Shown piece by piece: positions 1 to 11,684 of a stretch of 64,000 nucleotides of DNA. Numbering within the stretch: position 1 is the first letter of the stretch; every line of letters begins with the position of its first letter. The notes beneath the pieces were generated by a model that was not told where the DNA came from, did no database searches, and was given only the letters and a program-made list of their open reading frames with translations. This DNA is from Angiostrongylus vasorum (lineage: Eukaryota > Nematoda > Chromadorea > Rhabditida > Metastrongylidae), in contig JADANN010000391.1 of the NCBI GenBank assembly GCA_018806985.1, positions 703,032-767,031 of the forward strand. The letters run 5' to 3'. The position numbers were made by a program, and so were the translations under genes.

Positions 1-968
1 TGGTGTACAGACGTTTTTTGCCTCGAAGGTTTTCCATGATGGGGTGCTCTTCACTTGCTTTCTACAACGGCCCGATGCTCTCTTCGTTTCCATAGACCAG
101 AAATTGCTTTGAGATAGAAGACTTTTTTATTGTTATAACAGAGTAAACGAGTTCAGTAGAAATCGCATGAAAAAAAGTACACACAACTCCTTTTGCTGTG
201 TTGTCAGTTCTTCACGATGTTAACTGTGATGTTTAGTGTTCTCTCTCAGCACCGCCATCAAATACTTAGTGCGAACTCAGGGATAGCAATTTCACGTAAA
301 AAAAGCGAAAATGAATCCTCAGTGCAAGAATCCAGCCAATTGAATGCTTTAATTAACAGCACTTTTCGCCGACTGCTAATTAACTCTACGAACTTCCAAA
401 CAACAGCACTCTTGTTTAGTGTTTTCCGTCAAATTTTACATGCTGGAGTGTTTACGCCCCAATCTATTATTTCGAATAGAGTTCAAACATGGATAAAGGA
501 GCTTTTTTATACGTGCAACACAACAGAAATTTGATGAAAAAGCCATGTTAATATCGTCATCTTTCTTTTCTTTCCTTATTCTTTTCCTTTCCCCCCTTCT
601 TTTCTTCATTCTTCGTCAATCAAATAATCGCCAAATGAATTCTCTGCTTTCAGATATGTTTTAGGAGGTTCTGATTTATATTAAAGCTCGCACTTAGGGA
701 TCCTTCATAAGGCTGAAAGCTCTAACAGTAACTTCACCTGTTTTGTATTAAGCAGATACCATGGAAAAATGCAAAAACCAAGTTACAAGAAGGAAAGTTG
801 TTAGTTAAAATCAAGTCACGTCGATCCTTTTCTCACAAACCTTAGTGCTTTCTAGCCTCTTCATTACTTTTCGACTATTTTCGGACTAATGAAACCAAGA
901 GTAAAAGGGAATGGCAACGAGAGGGAGACGAAAATCTGTAGATACGGTAGACAGTTCCTATAATTTAC
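1..968. other. Left edge, no supported gene
   Basis: This lies downstream of exon 2 of the minus-strand CXC gene. The exon ends with an AGG|GTAAAT donor, so the stretch is probably the start of its next intron. I see no convincing next exon. The plus-strand open frame at 193-534 has ordinary AT-rich composition and no recognisable domain. Confidence 0.4.
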
Positions 969-1134
969 CCTATTCTTGCAGATTTGCTTGCATGCGCACA
1001 ATTTGCTGCATCCTTCCTTGATTCGTAGGCAGTCGCAGCGTTCGGCTTTTGAACAGGCATTCTTTGCCGGTTTTGCCGGATCCACTTCACACGAGCACTT
1101 GCAGATCGCCTGATTCAGACAGTCGCCTCGATAC
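969..1134 (-). CDS. CXC-type cysteine-rich protein, exon 2
   Basis: Minus-strand exon with a TTTCAG acceptor just before 1134 and an AGG|GTAAAT donor after 969. The 166 bases encode about 55 residues with 14 cysteines, in clusters such as CKCSCE, RCDCLR and CACKQIC. Exon 1 (10076-9946) ends in phase 2 with AG and this exon begins with G, so the join makes an intact arginine codon and the frame stays open. The spacing resembles tandem CXC (tesmin/TSO1-like or pre-SET-like) zinc-cluster modules, which typically bind DNA or Zn clusters in nuclear proteins. The protein continues in phase 0 beyond this exon, probably outside the window. The exact family is not resolved; a mobile-element-associated CXC protein is an alternative. 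Confidence 0.62.
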
Positions 1135-1337
1135 CTGAAAGCACACAACTAGTTGAAGATGATCGCTTCTGTGTTGTTGGGTGATCGCATTCTTCAACCT
1201 TTCACATAGCACAACTTGCTTGTAAGAAGTTTGGGCAAAAAGCACTAGTGGTAAAGAAAACGATCCCGTAGGAACAGTCTGCAGTAGTACTGCAAGCGTC
1301 TTCCACTATATGTTTCCTTTATAGGCAAATACCAATG

Positions 1338-1547
1338 GTTTAGGTGATTATGGAGCTTGAAAAAAAACGTGATAAGATAGACATCAAAAACATTGTATTG
1401 CTGATGTCGAGAACATCAATTATTGAAAAGCTCACGAAGCTTATTAGAGCTCCTGAGACACCGAATAATTTGCTCACAAACAACAGTTCAAAAAGGCGGG
1501 TATTAAAGTCTCCTCCGCCTCATCGTTTGCAGGATTACTATGGATAG
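1338..1547 (+). CDS. Weak candidate terminal exon
   Basis: A TTTAG acceptor precedes an open frame from about 1344 to a stop at 1545-1547. It reads as a charged helix-like stretch followed by a basic, Ser/Pro-rich tail ending SPPPHRLQDYYG. The composition is more protein-like than nearby random frames, but no domain is recognised and it lies inside the intron of a minus-strand gene. It could be a chance frame. Confidence 0.22.
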
Positions 1548-4280
1548 GGAACGTTTTTCAATGTTGAACTGCTTGCCAACCGAAGCAGTTTCATACTGTC
1601 CGCAGGACCACTCAATACGAAAAGGAGTCGGACATTCTCATGTAGAAGCTCGACCAGCGGTGAGCCATGAACATTGTACACCCTGGTGATCTAACCATGA
1701 ATGGATAAAAAAAAACACTGGAAAATGAGGCCTTGTAGCAAAAGGGATTATGTCTTTGTTTCTCGGATAAATAGAACCCATTGAGTGGCTCCTATGCCCG
1801 TCGAGAATGAACGAAGTTTTTCAGGGCGGCTCACGTAACTCGACAATTAGGTGAATAACGAGAGGAGTTATGAGTTGAAAGTCGACCCCAATTTATTGGT
1901 TTCATCAACGTTTCCCTTGATATGGTTTTCATATGCATTCAATGCGATCATGAGCTCTTTTTCTACCTCCCTCATAAAGAAGCGTTCATTTGTTGTGGGC
2001 ATATTTCTATATTTAAAGAAGAAGTAGAAGATGGCGACAGTAATTTTAAAAAGCTTCATTATCATAAACTGCTAAAAACCCGAAGCAAAAATTTCGTGCT
2101 CGTTCAACGAGGCAGAAATTTGGCCATTCTGAATGAATAGATGTTTAGTGTGTAGTTAACTAGTGGATGGCTTGAGTTCTTTTCATAGACAAACATGTAT
2201 CGTCCCAGTATCCCAGTATCTGTCATTTTCTTACCTGTAATAAAAAACAGTGTTGACGTGGGTCTCCAACTTTCGTCGAGTTTTCACCCATTTCATACGA
2301 TTTCCTACGACTACATACGAGCCACATTGAACAGAGAATATTTTGAATAGAGGCTTTTCAGCTTTTTTTCACTTTCCTTGTCGCCGACGTGATTGTCACA
2401 TGCGATTGGCACTCAAACTGGCCATTATTGGCCACTTTGAGCCATCTGTTAGGTGTTGATGAAGAACGCACTCACATTAGACGTCGTTTAAAGGGACGGT
2501 CAAGAAGCCAGATTAGTTTAACAATTAGGCGACTACGTTACTTCTAGAGGATTCGTACGATGCGAAAGTAAGAGCCGCCTTTAGATTTAAATCGACATTC
2601 CTCAGCTCACATCACATTTTATTAGTTTCATAAAACAGTTGAAACCTATAACTCGTGCCTACGACATAAAACTTTGTTTGTTGTACCACGTTAAAATTTT
2701 TGATCCTCTGGAGCCCATGACATGTTGTTCTTCCGCTTTTTTGCTTCAAGGCTCAGATTTTGAACACTGAAGCAAATGAACAGGCGGGATTTCGTCCAGG
2801 ATGACACGGTGTTGTTTTCCAGTGTTTTTTGTTCACAGCTGCCGCTTCTGCGTTGGAGACTTAAAAAGTCCTAAATTTCATTTCATTCCAGTTTTTCTAA
2901 AATCCTTATTCCAAACACATTTAAATGTGGAAGGAAACTCTAAACTATATGTGCGATTAATGCGATAGAGCAAAGTCTCCTCTTCTCTATAAATCTACAC
3001 TGTCTTAAACTCCAGAAACACTCTAGTCAACAAGAAATTATCGTCAGTTATCGAGAAACAAGATTCGACGAGAAAGTGTTGAGTATCTAGCGTTGAACTT
3101 AGAGAACATAGTGTGGCTATCTTCTGGCTTAAAACTAAGGATAAATGCCTTCGAAAAGCATGATGAGCTTCGTGTCCCTGGAGTGAGCGAAGCTCATTGG
3201 ATGGTTCGAAGCGCGTAGAGATAAATGGAGACTTTAGAGAGTGCTCATTCAAGTTTCTCGATGATTAAAATCATTTCAGCTGATAAAGGCGATAGAGACT
3301 TTCGCTGCATTATCGCTGCAATAAGTTATCTGCCCAGATGTCTAACTACTTATGAGACATTAGTCTAAAATCATTCAACAACATAATTAATAAAATCAAG
3401 TTCTTTTTCGACTAAGGCACTAAAGTGGTATGTAACTGTATTGAAGGGAATATTTTATCAAGTTGCCTAGGAAATAGTTTCCGCTTCACTCTTTCCAAAT
3501 TTGACGTCCTGTTCTTTGACGTCTCGTTCTTGTTCTTTCTGTTAGTGTGACATTAACCATAGGGTAGAATTCACATGCACTTTTCTCAAAATACTTCGCT
3601 TCTGTTTCCTATTCTAAGTTTTAATTAATGAGGGATAATGGAGGGAAGCTAAAAAAGAAACGCAGAGATTTTTGGACAAATTCAAAGTTGAGGGTGCAAA
3701 AAACTCCTTGTCCAACAACTACGTTGTACTTAACGTTTGTACATATCAACGAACATCAACTGCTTATTGATGAACACGTGGATCGATTATGACATGAGTT
3801 TTCTGAGGCGGATATGTTCTTTGAAGATGGACTGGATTGGAGACAACTCATCGTAATCGGTGATGAACTTCTGAAGACACTCAATGAAGCAGAACCACCC
3901 ATACACAACGGTATGAGAATGTGTGTCCATACGGACAAAGCCTATGTTATAGCAAAAATTTTGGGGCATTCACTTCAAAGCAGGAAATCAGATGGAGATC
4001 TGCAACAAGTGGCTGCTCCAGAATTGATCGAAAAGCAAAGAGACCGTTGTAATGAACAAAGTCCATAGAAAAAAATCGACAGCAGGAACGATCGTCATCA
4101 TAACACAAACAGTACATTTCTTGATCTCTATTAGAGATGACGAAAAAATGAATACCGAATGAAAATCGGAGTTGTGCTACCGTAAACCGTACAAAGGTAA
4201 AGGCATCGAAACTCTTATCAGAGCCGACAATTGACGATCCAGCACTTTTTAGTGGATGAAATCAATCATCAAATAAATCA

Positions 4281-4525
4281 TAAAGCTAGAACGATAACGC
4301 TTTCGGCGTTGATCAATCCATGCGCCTGCTTTCGACTTCATTAAGCAACCCTTGGAGGTGATTGAATGGATATCTGGCCTTTACAATGACTCGCGGTGGC
4401 CAACCGATGTATGATCCACTGCTGCTATCCTCCCAGAGAAGTCTGGTACCAATTTTGCCCAGGGCGTGGGGATCGATCCTAGTGTGTGCTGCAGGGCGCC
4501 TCCGACCACTGAGCGACACGCGCCC
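4281..4525 (-). mobile_element. SINE family A, copy 1 (tRNA-derived)
   Basis: Nearly full-length. Read on the minus strand, it starts with a tRNA-like head beginning GGGCGCG, an A-box-like TCGCTCAGTGGTCGG and a B-box-like GGATCGATCC. The family body follows (TTGGTACCAGACTT, then CCACCGCGAGTCATTGTAAA, then TGAAGTCGAA, then GATCAACGCCGA) and a tail related to AGCTTTATCC. It matches at least 18 other copies in the window. The Pol III boxes in the head identify it as a tRNA-derived SINE, mobilised in trans by a LINE. Confidence 0.8.
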
Positions 4526-5859
4526 AAAAAAATAAATCGTAACTTCGTCAATCCCAACAAGCACTACAGCATAGAAGTGTTGTCATGACATATAGCGAAA
4601 TTAATCAATCAAGCGAGAGCAATTCTACGATACGACAATTTCCGACAACATGTCTCAATAATAAACCTGCAAAATGTTGATGATATAACTAGGAAATTAA
4701 GAAGAAATCTGCTTGATCGAACTTAGTCCCTGTGCCTTTCATGAAATGACTAACCACTTATGTTAGGAACTTGACAAATTCTTCCTGGAATAATCTTTCG
4801 CAAAGAAACTGATGCTAGAAAGTTTCCTTGATAGATTTTTGAGCTGCAAAAAGCTTGAAAACTTTTGGCAGTTGAATTTTGAAAAAAATGTGCGGCTTAT
4901 AAAGGCTTGAATTTCTACTGACAACGTTTTCAATGAAATGAGATTTTAAAGTTCAAGGAGAACATCAAAAAAAATCTTTCTAGGTCTTGACAAGTAGTCT
5001 GATATCATCAAGGCTTATCACACAACCCAGCCATGCAAAAAGGACCAAAAATGGAAAACTGCAGTCACAATTTAACAACTACGGCTCTCCTATACAAAAA
5101 AAACATCTCAGATGGTCTTCGTTCTATGTTATTTGTCTCTCCATCACTGATAAGCTTCCGATTCGCTCGTCAGCTCTGTGAAAATCCACCCTATAGACAG
5201 GAAAATAAGTTCTGGAACTTTAGACTGTCTACTACAGCAACCGAGAATCCTCAAATATCCTTTAACTACGCTAATTGTTTTCGAAAGGCTCTCTGCTCAC
5301 GCCAAAGTAAATTAGACGTTGGAGCTGTTTTTACCTCCAATTCTATGAGGTCATATGTTTTCTATGCTTATACTTAACTTTGCTGAAGAATTTCGTCACT
5401 TTTGACATATTTCTAATTAAAAGAAGATGGTTTGATTCATCAAAAAATAAGAACAAATGTCGAAAACGAAGTTTACCTAATAAGGGCTTTACAAACGAAG
5501 TTCCACTCACACTGACAGACGTGATACCCGATGACTGATAGGTCCCGCGTGGTATCTGGGTATTGGGCTGGCTTGAAAAGGACCCCCTGGGGCCAACCGT
5601 CGACGCGAGATCTGTTATGTTTTAGTACACTGACTACTCCACGAAATAGCTGAATGGCTCGAAGATATCCAAGTACTTCTACTCTAAAGCTGACGAAGAA
5701 AAAATCGAGACTCCTTCGAAGATCCTACGAAATTTTCAAATGAAAACCTTCGAAGGCCTATATCAATTTATTCCTATGTAGTTATATATACTTAATTACC
5801 TCGATATTTGGACGGCCCCTCCTCATTGATAACGCGGTATCCAGCATAATCTCCATTTT

Positions 5860-6165
5860 TTTGGGAGATATGCTGGTTTAGCCATTGTGGTTCCCTGGAA
5901 TCGCGAGGTTATCTTGGCCGAAGTCTGTCCCAGGTCGTCAACACCATAGGCAGTGGCCGCCCTTTTTGGATAAGAGGGAGAACTGCCACCCTACGACCAG
6001 CTTGATACCTGGACGGCAGTGGATCCTGGCATTGGTTTACTCTTAGCTGGCCTTCCTGATGAAAACACTAGACTCTCGGCAGACCCTGCTGGAAGGATGA
6101 ATAACCTCGCTGTACATCATAGCCGGACGTCCAGGAACACCTCCCATCCACGATGAGGTGGTAAA
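5860..6165 (-). repeat. Repeat family C, copy 1
   Basis: Inverted relative to copies at 38580, 57330 and 63340. Shared blocks on the minus strand include CCTCATCGTGG, GGAGGTGTTCCTGG, GCTGCGATGTACA, CAGGGTC and TTTCCATCAGGAAG. It is a medium-copy dispersed repeat of about 300-400 bases with no coding capacity that I can see. It may be a non-coding part of a larger element. Confidence 0.6.
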
Positions 6166-6957
6166 CTGTTCAGAGGTAGTACTATATAGTTCATATAATT
6201 AAACGAACTGGTGAACAACCATTTTTTGATCAAGTGAAGATGAGATATTCCTATAAAATGTTTCACTTTTTCACCTCTAATGAGGTACGGTACACATAAT
6301 TCATATTTTCGAAATTTTTTTTCGTCCATTACAGGTAAATGATAAGGACTACTACTTCCTCAACACTGATAGTGAAGGCTTTCGTTGTCGTTTTTAATTC
6401 TTTATCGTAAAAATTTCTTCATTTGGATGTATATTGGCTTATGCTTTTTTTAAAGCCTTGACTAGACTGCTTTTGTCTCTTGGCTAAACCTAACCTTAAA
6501 CTTTTATGAAATTCTACTCATAAATCCAGACTGCCTTGTCACCACACCCGTTAACCTAAAGCTGTTCAATACATCTGCTTCACAAAAAGTGTCACGATTC
6601 CCACCGATGTACCTAACCCTACTAAAAAAAATAGTGGACGAATAGTACAAAAGATAAGCTTCCTATTAATCTTGGCATCAACTGACTTTTGTTGTCTCAC
6701 TAACCCTCCTTTTCAGATTTCAGTTTTGCGGCTTTTTTTCTTCACGAATGGGGGGTAGTGAACGAGTAATTGTAAAAATGTTCGTCATTTCGTGCGAACA
6801 ACATATGAGCTTCACCCGCTGACAGATTCGTGGCGTAGCTCGTTTTTCGACAACCGACCTCGACTTCTCGAACACCAGAGTTATTCGGGACCCCGGACTT
6901 TTATAGATCTATAGAAGAAATAACTTTGTTAAGATATATTTACTGCCTATTAAAATT

Positions 6958-7156
6958 GTTCATGGCAGGATATTACGTGTGATTGAAGTACAATGATGCT
7001 GAGATATTTGCAAAACTTCGAACCGTAGGTGTCTGTGGTGGGGAACGAACGCGCCATTAACCTTTCCGGGGGTTATCGCGTTGACCACCACACCATGCGA
7101 GTCTTTCGTTTCGCCTGTCTCCCAGCTAGTTCTATCGCTTAGCGCCATCAGCAATC
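6958..7156 (-). repeat. Fold-back repeat family B, copy 1
   Basis: Contains the family blocks GATGCTGAGATATTTGCAAA, GTGGTGGGGAACGAACGCG, TTTCCGGGGG and CACCACACCATGCGAGTC, then a GCCTGTCTC...CAGCTAGTTCTATCG block and a GCCATCAGCAATCACCCGT block. Minus-strand reading gives a tRNA-like segment (A-box-like TGGTGTGGTGG, B-box-like CGTTCGTTCC). It is partial compared with the copy at 59098. Confidence 0.65.
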
Positions 7157-7482
7157 ACCCGTGAAATGAAAGAGAAATGGTTTTAAACATTATACCTTCC
7201 AATTCAAATGCGTTAAAGACATCGTGAACTTTTTAAACAATTAAAAACGAAATTTAGATTTATAAGATTTCCAACGTAGGAGCTCATAAAAAAATGTGAG
7301 GAATAACAGCAAAAATCTTCATGAAACGCCAACTAAGAACAAGCTTTTCCCTTAAATCTCTAAGCAGTGCTACAAATTTTTATCGTGTAAGACGGTCGAA
7401 AAAAATTCGGTGACACTAAAAAAACAGGATATGCAATGTATTTCTTTGAAGGCCTTCCAAAGAGAAAGGCGACATAAAAAGT

Positions 7483-7741
7483 AGGAGATAAAACGGCATA
7501 GCGTTTGGCGTTGATGAATACCTGAGGAATGCACCATGCATTCGACAGCAATCCTGGCATCGCAGAGCAGATCGAATGCACACCTGCCTACACAACATGC
7601 GATGGCCTACTGACGTATTAAAGCAGTGTTTTGAGATTACGAAACAAGTCTAGCACCAATTTTTCGACCACGGAAGGATGGAGCGCTAGGTTTAATCCTA
7701 TTTGTATTGCAAGGGACCTCTAATCACTGCGTTATACACGC
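7483..7741 (-). mobile_element. SINE family A, copy 2 (diverged)
   Basis: Diverged copy recognised from CACCATGCATTCGAC, GATGGCCTACTGACGTAT, a CAAGTCTAGCACCAATTTT block, CGGAAGGATGGA and a head region with CTCTAATCACTGCG. The middle is scrambled by substitutions and small indels. It is followed within 25 bases by copy 3 in the same orientation. Confidence 0.6.
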
Positions 7742-7765
7742 AGCTTATACAATTAAAGCTAAAAA

Positions 7766-8035
7766 AGTTCTAAATGTTGATCAATCCCTGAGAGTTGCGT
7801 TACGAATTCGACTTCATGAAGCATTGTTAGAGGTGAATGAATGCATATCTGGCCTTTACAATGACGTGCTGTAGCCTACAGATGTATCAAATCAGTGCTC
7901 CTTTCCTCCCTAAACAGGTCTGGTACCAATTTGCCAATCCTGGAGGCACAAAGAGTTTGTTGAATGTGGAAGAGTGGGATAGAAATAATGACCACGTTTA
8001 TGTCGAAAGTGCCTCTAACCACTGCGCTACACGCG
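7766..8035 (-). mobile_element. SINE family A, copy 3
   Basis: Shares GTTGATCAATCCCTGAG, ATTCGACTTCATGAAGC, TGCATATCTGGCCTTTACAA, CAGGTCTGGTACCAATTTGC and the head CTCTAACCACTGCGCTACACGC. Its 5' flank resembles the 5' flank of copy 2, which suggests a local tandem duplication. Confidence 0.72.
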
Positions 8036-8721
8036 TTACTTATACAGTTGCTAAGAAAAAAGTCTAACATTACGATATATTCAACCTCTATTAAATACTC
8101 AAGAAGGAAACGAGCGAAAAAACATCACTGCTGGTTAAAAATCTGTCTAGGTGGAAAGCAAAAACTAGGGGGCGGCAAAGGAATTTCCCAACTGAAATTT
8201 TAAACTCCATGAGAAAAAAAAAGAACTGTATAGTTATGGGCGATTATCTTAGTTCTACCTTGATTCGTCGTAGAGCTTTTTCTAAGCAACATATTTGGTT
8301 CCTTTAATCTTGCTGCTGATTGGAAAAGATAACCAAAAAATAAGTTAATAGATGTGCCTCGAAGACCTTGAAATACACCTATACCGGTCCGCCCAAGAAT
8401 AGTTAGTAGAAGTCAATATGACGCGATGAGGAAATGGAGTTCATTCCCGAATAAGACATTCAAAAGAAAGGATGAATCCTCGAAAAAGAAGAGAACACCA
8501 AAGAACTATCCAGAATAATTCGTAGAAGTGGAGGATGTTTTCAGTGACTTTTGTCATTTCAGATGCCGAGACGAGAAGATTATGCAAACAAACAAGAACT
8601 TATAACAGAGCGCAGGATAAAAAACACTCCTTAAGGAGAACGCTTCAAGTGATTAAAGACGACGAAAAGAATCTATAAAAAGACTTCCTTTCTCGCTAAT
8701 TAATTCTAAGAGTAATTTTCT

Positions 8722-8955
8722 TTGATGAAAGCGACACGTTCTTTCTGGGCAGACAGATTGCCAACGAAACAGCTTGGAAATGTTTTTTTGTTGGATGTTT
8801 GCCAATGTGCTAAACTTCCGAAGCCCGATGTTAGTGACGAAAGCTGTGCATTAACGAGATTGAATGGGGATCAATATGAGAAGAGGGAAATGCAACACAT
8901 AAAGCATCCACACAGACGAGAGCCAACATCGATTCGCCAGCAACAGGTGAGCTGA
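8722..8955 (+). CDS. Weak candidate exon with strong donor
   Basis: A plus-strand open frame ending in a consensus donor (CAACAG|GTGAGC at about 8945-8953). It encodes about 75 residues including LGNVFLLDVCQCAKLPKPDV and a basic tail. No domain is recognised. The clean donor and non-repetitive sequence are the only support. Confidence 0.22.
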   Translation: MMKATRSFWADRLPTKQLGNVFLLDVCQCAKLPKPDVSDESCALTRLNGDQYEKREMQHIKHPHRREPTSIRQQQVS

Positions 8956-9945
8956 AGATGATGATGCCCGGGAGGATGACGGGGGTGGGGGGTCACTACT
9001 GTCAGAAGGCGCTAACAGCGCACATGAGAGCTTGCGGAATTCGATGAAACCCTGACTTCATCTAACGAAAACGAGCTAGAAAAGGAGAAAGAAAGAAAAA
9101 AAGGAAGAGAAACAGGCAGGTGTGTTTCTTATTCTGTATTGTGTAAAGATTAAGCAAATACTAAGTGGAGACAGCCGTTAAACCCGTAGACAATAAACGA
9201 TGGGAAAGGTGATAAATGGTGAATTTCAACAATGACAGCATACATCAGGATTAAAGGTGTTTGATCCATTTAGTATCGTATACGACCGATAAAGAAAACG
9301 CTTTTTCTGGCCTAATCTCTTATATGTACATATTTGCACGACCAGCTGGGAAAGCGATGTCGCATCTCCAAGCATACCACTAGAAAGCCTTTCCTCGATC
9401 ATTTCTTCTTGCTCAAAGCAATAACAATAAATGTTTTTAAACAAAAAGTACATTTCCCTTGTTCTCAATGACTCTAGAAGAATAAAGCGAATTAGGTCCA
9501 AAGACTGCGTAGAGAAGAACAGAAAGACTTAGTGGTACTCGTCTAGGTCATAAGACGATTAAAAGATGATTACAGGTGTCACTAATGCATGTGAACAGTC
9601 GTTTAAGCTTTTTCAGAAAGATTTGAAGAGTTAAGATAATGAAATAAAAGAATATTTATATGCAGCCAACATATCTGAATAAAATTCCATCGTTATAGTT
9701 TTAAGATTCACATTGTTCTCATGGAAACCTTATTCACACGCGTCACCACAAGGAACAGCGAACAAGAATAGGAGAAAGAACTCTTGCGTCACATTTGTCA
9801 CATTCCTCCTTAATCAGGAATTCTCAAGAAAAATTGTTGTTCATTGTGGATTCGTTTTCACTCACTTGTCTTCTTAAGTTCACGACCACTTAAACGTGCT
9901 CATCAAAACCAAACTAAAACAAAATTTATAAGGGTAATGACCGAC

Positions 9946-10076
9946 CTGGTGCTTTCGCAGTGTTCGTCGCAGGTCTTTCGTGCAGCCACACAGGGACAGT
10001 TGTCCGCACTGCACCGACTCTGTGTAGCTGCACATTCGCAGCAGAAATTATTCACACGGCTCATTTCACTGGTCAT
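9946..10076 (-). CDS. CXC-type cysteine-rich protein, exon 1
   Basis: Minus-strand exon starting at an ATG (10076-10074) in a CTTCAAAAATGACC context and ending at an AG|GTCGGT donor. It encodes about 43 residues: MTSEMSRVNNFC, then a cysteine module with the pattern C-C-x-C-x6-C-x4-C-x-C-x6-C-x3-C (residues CECAATQSRC, NCPCVAARKTCDEHC). This spacing is typical of CXC or pre-SET-like Zn3Cys clusters. The phase-2 end joins exactly to the phase of exon 2 at 1134. The ATG is the first in frame and a GC-rich promoter-like block lies upstream, so this is probably the first coding exon, though a non-coding or additional 5' exon cannot be excluded. Confidence 0.6.
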
Positions 10077-10560
10077 TTTTGAAGAATGTTTAGCAAGCTT
10101 TTAAACAGAATAATGCGTTCGCTAGTAAAGTGTTTAACCAGAAAAGGGTGGGAAAGTGAAAATCAATAGTGGCACTTGGCAAAGTGCCCAGAGAAGAATC
10201 ACAGCCACTTCGAGCCTAGCCACGTCTGCTACTGCAATACGATTCAGCTGCGAATAACTACGAGTTGATCGGAAGACGTCGACGGATAAGCTTCGAAGTA
10301 AGTTGTGAGTTACGGCGAAACGACAAGCGACGAGCGGCTTCGATTAGCTGCAAGTGGGCGTGTCTGGGAGATGGCAGCATGCCAGCTGACCAGCGGTCAA
10401 CCCGGCCTCCACGCCTTCCTCCCATTCATCTAATTGGCACGTCGCCGGGACACCAAGCCTGCGTCAGTGCGGGTGTACCCGATGTCCCCGATTGAATTGA
10501 TTTGTGGGATTCTGGACAAGACAACAAGACCAGTTCTTCCGTGGAAAGCATGAACTGAAC
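10077..10560 (-). promoter_or_regulatory. GC-richer block upstream of the CXC gene
   Basis: The 400 bases 5' of the CXC start codon are clearly richer in G, C and CpG than their surroundings (for example GGACACCAAGCCTGCG, CACGCCCAC and several CGACG/CGAAG). I see no repeat-family sequence here. This is what a nematode promoter or 5' region can look like, but no specific factor site is claimed. An open frame at 10265-10495 is treated as by-product. Confidence 0.3.
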
Positions 10561-11013
10561 TACTAACTTCCAGCGATCTCTACGAATTTATCTAAATGCT
10601 GTTTGGATGGTCTAAAAGCCACAGGGTATTCAGGGTATCTAGCATTTCACTAAACAATGAAACGTATTTAATTTGGAAATACTTCTTAGGAAACTTAGAA
10701 ATGGAAAGTGTGTCTAAATATGATTGCAAAGGCAAAGCTCATGAATTAATAAGTCATTTATCATGAATATTTTCATAATACTGTCTTAAGTGACCGAAAT
10801 TATAAGCAGGTATTTCTATTCGGAAGTCCAGCAAGGTGCAGACATACAGCATGGCCTAGGTCAGCGATGGTTGCCGCTCCTCCTAAGCCGGTGGAACTTA
10901 TTGTGAAGTTCTGACGCTGTACAGATGCAGATGGAATTAATTAACGTCACCTCAAGTTACTCAATTATTAACGGCATACAGATGGTAGAGGTTAGGCGGT
11001 TATTCATAGAGCT

Positions 11014-11275
11014 TGAGGATAAAGCTTTCGTTCAACCTCCGAGGGATGCTCCTTGAAATCGACTTCATTAAGTATCGTTAGAGGTTACCGAATGCATATC
11101 TAGTCTAACAGTAACCTGTAGTAGAGTACTATTCAGTGTTGCTCTCTTCCCAGGCGAGTCTAAAACGAATTTTCTTACGCTGGAGGAATGGAAATCTTCG
11201 AAGGCCATTGCTCTTATCAAATCAGCGGCCATGAGTATACTGCAGTGCAACTCTAGACACTGAGCTACTTGTATC
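11014..11275 (-). mobile_element. SINE family A, copy 4
   Basis: Recognised from GATAAAGCTTTCG, TCGACTTCATTAAGTATCGT, AATGCATATCTAG, the CAGTGTTGCT block and GGAGGAATGGA. The head is degraded to CTCTAGACACTGAGCTAC. It is one of the older copies. Confidence 0.65.
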
Positions 11276-11469
11276 CTTATGACCGTCGCCAAGTCTTTTT
11301 CGTTTTAAAATAGGGTATTGCAGCAATTTTTTTCCGTTCAACTTGTTGAGCGATCAAAATTTTTCAAGAACTGTTTCGAAGAAAAGCACTCTCCTTCTTC
11401 TTCAATTTTTTTTGCACGAAAGTGACACCAAGTCCTATGGGTCAAGGCGAAATGAAGACCAAAAATACA

Positions 11470-11684
11470 AATGATAAAAGGATAAAGCTCTCAGCGTTGA
11501 TCAATCCTTGAGGGATGCGCCATGCATTTGACTTCATTAAGTATCGTTGGAGGTGACTGAATGCATATCTGGCCTTTACAATGACTCGCGGTGGCCTATC
11601 GATGTATCGAGCTAGTGCTGCTATCCTTCCAGGCAAGTCTGGTACCAATTTACCGACCCCGGAGGGATGGAAGGCTTGGTGAGC
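11470..11684 (-). mobile_element. SINE family A, copy 5 (head-less)
   Basis: The 3' two thirds are well conserved, including the tail (GATAAAAGGATAAAGCTCTC) and the segment ending GAAGGCTTGGTGAGC. The tRNA-like head is missing: at 11684 the sequence switches directly into family B (TTCGTTTCGCCTGTTTCTCA). It is 5'-truncated, or the head was replaced by the B insertion. Confidence 0.75.

Larger units (their letters stand above)
1135..9945 (-). other. 8.8-kb intron of the CXC gene, repeat-filled
   Basis: This is the interval between the two CXC exons. It contains three copies of SINE family A (4281-4525, 7483-7741, 7766-8035), a family C repeat (5860-6165), a fold-back B copy (6958-7156) and two weak plus-strand candidate exons (about 1338-1547 and 8722-8955). 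I see no extra CXC exon in the correct phase. The rest, including about 1.6-4.2 kb, 4.6-5.8 kb and 8.1-8.7 kb, looks like unremarkable AT-rich DNA. Confidence 0.45.

Noticed and set aside
3814..4068. Plus-strand 84-codon frame as an exon
   Set aside because: Overlapping minus frames are equally open; no domain and no convincing splice pair.
9226..9501. Additional CXC-gene exon between exons 1 and 2
   Set aside because: The only acceptor-like site gives a stop in the required phase and there are no cysteine motifs.
10265..10495. Plus-strand Arg-rich frame in the GC-richer block
   Set aside because: High GC reduces stop codons; composition alone explains it.
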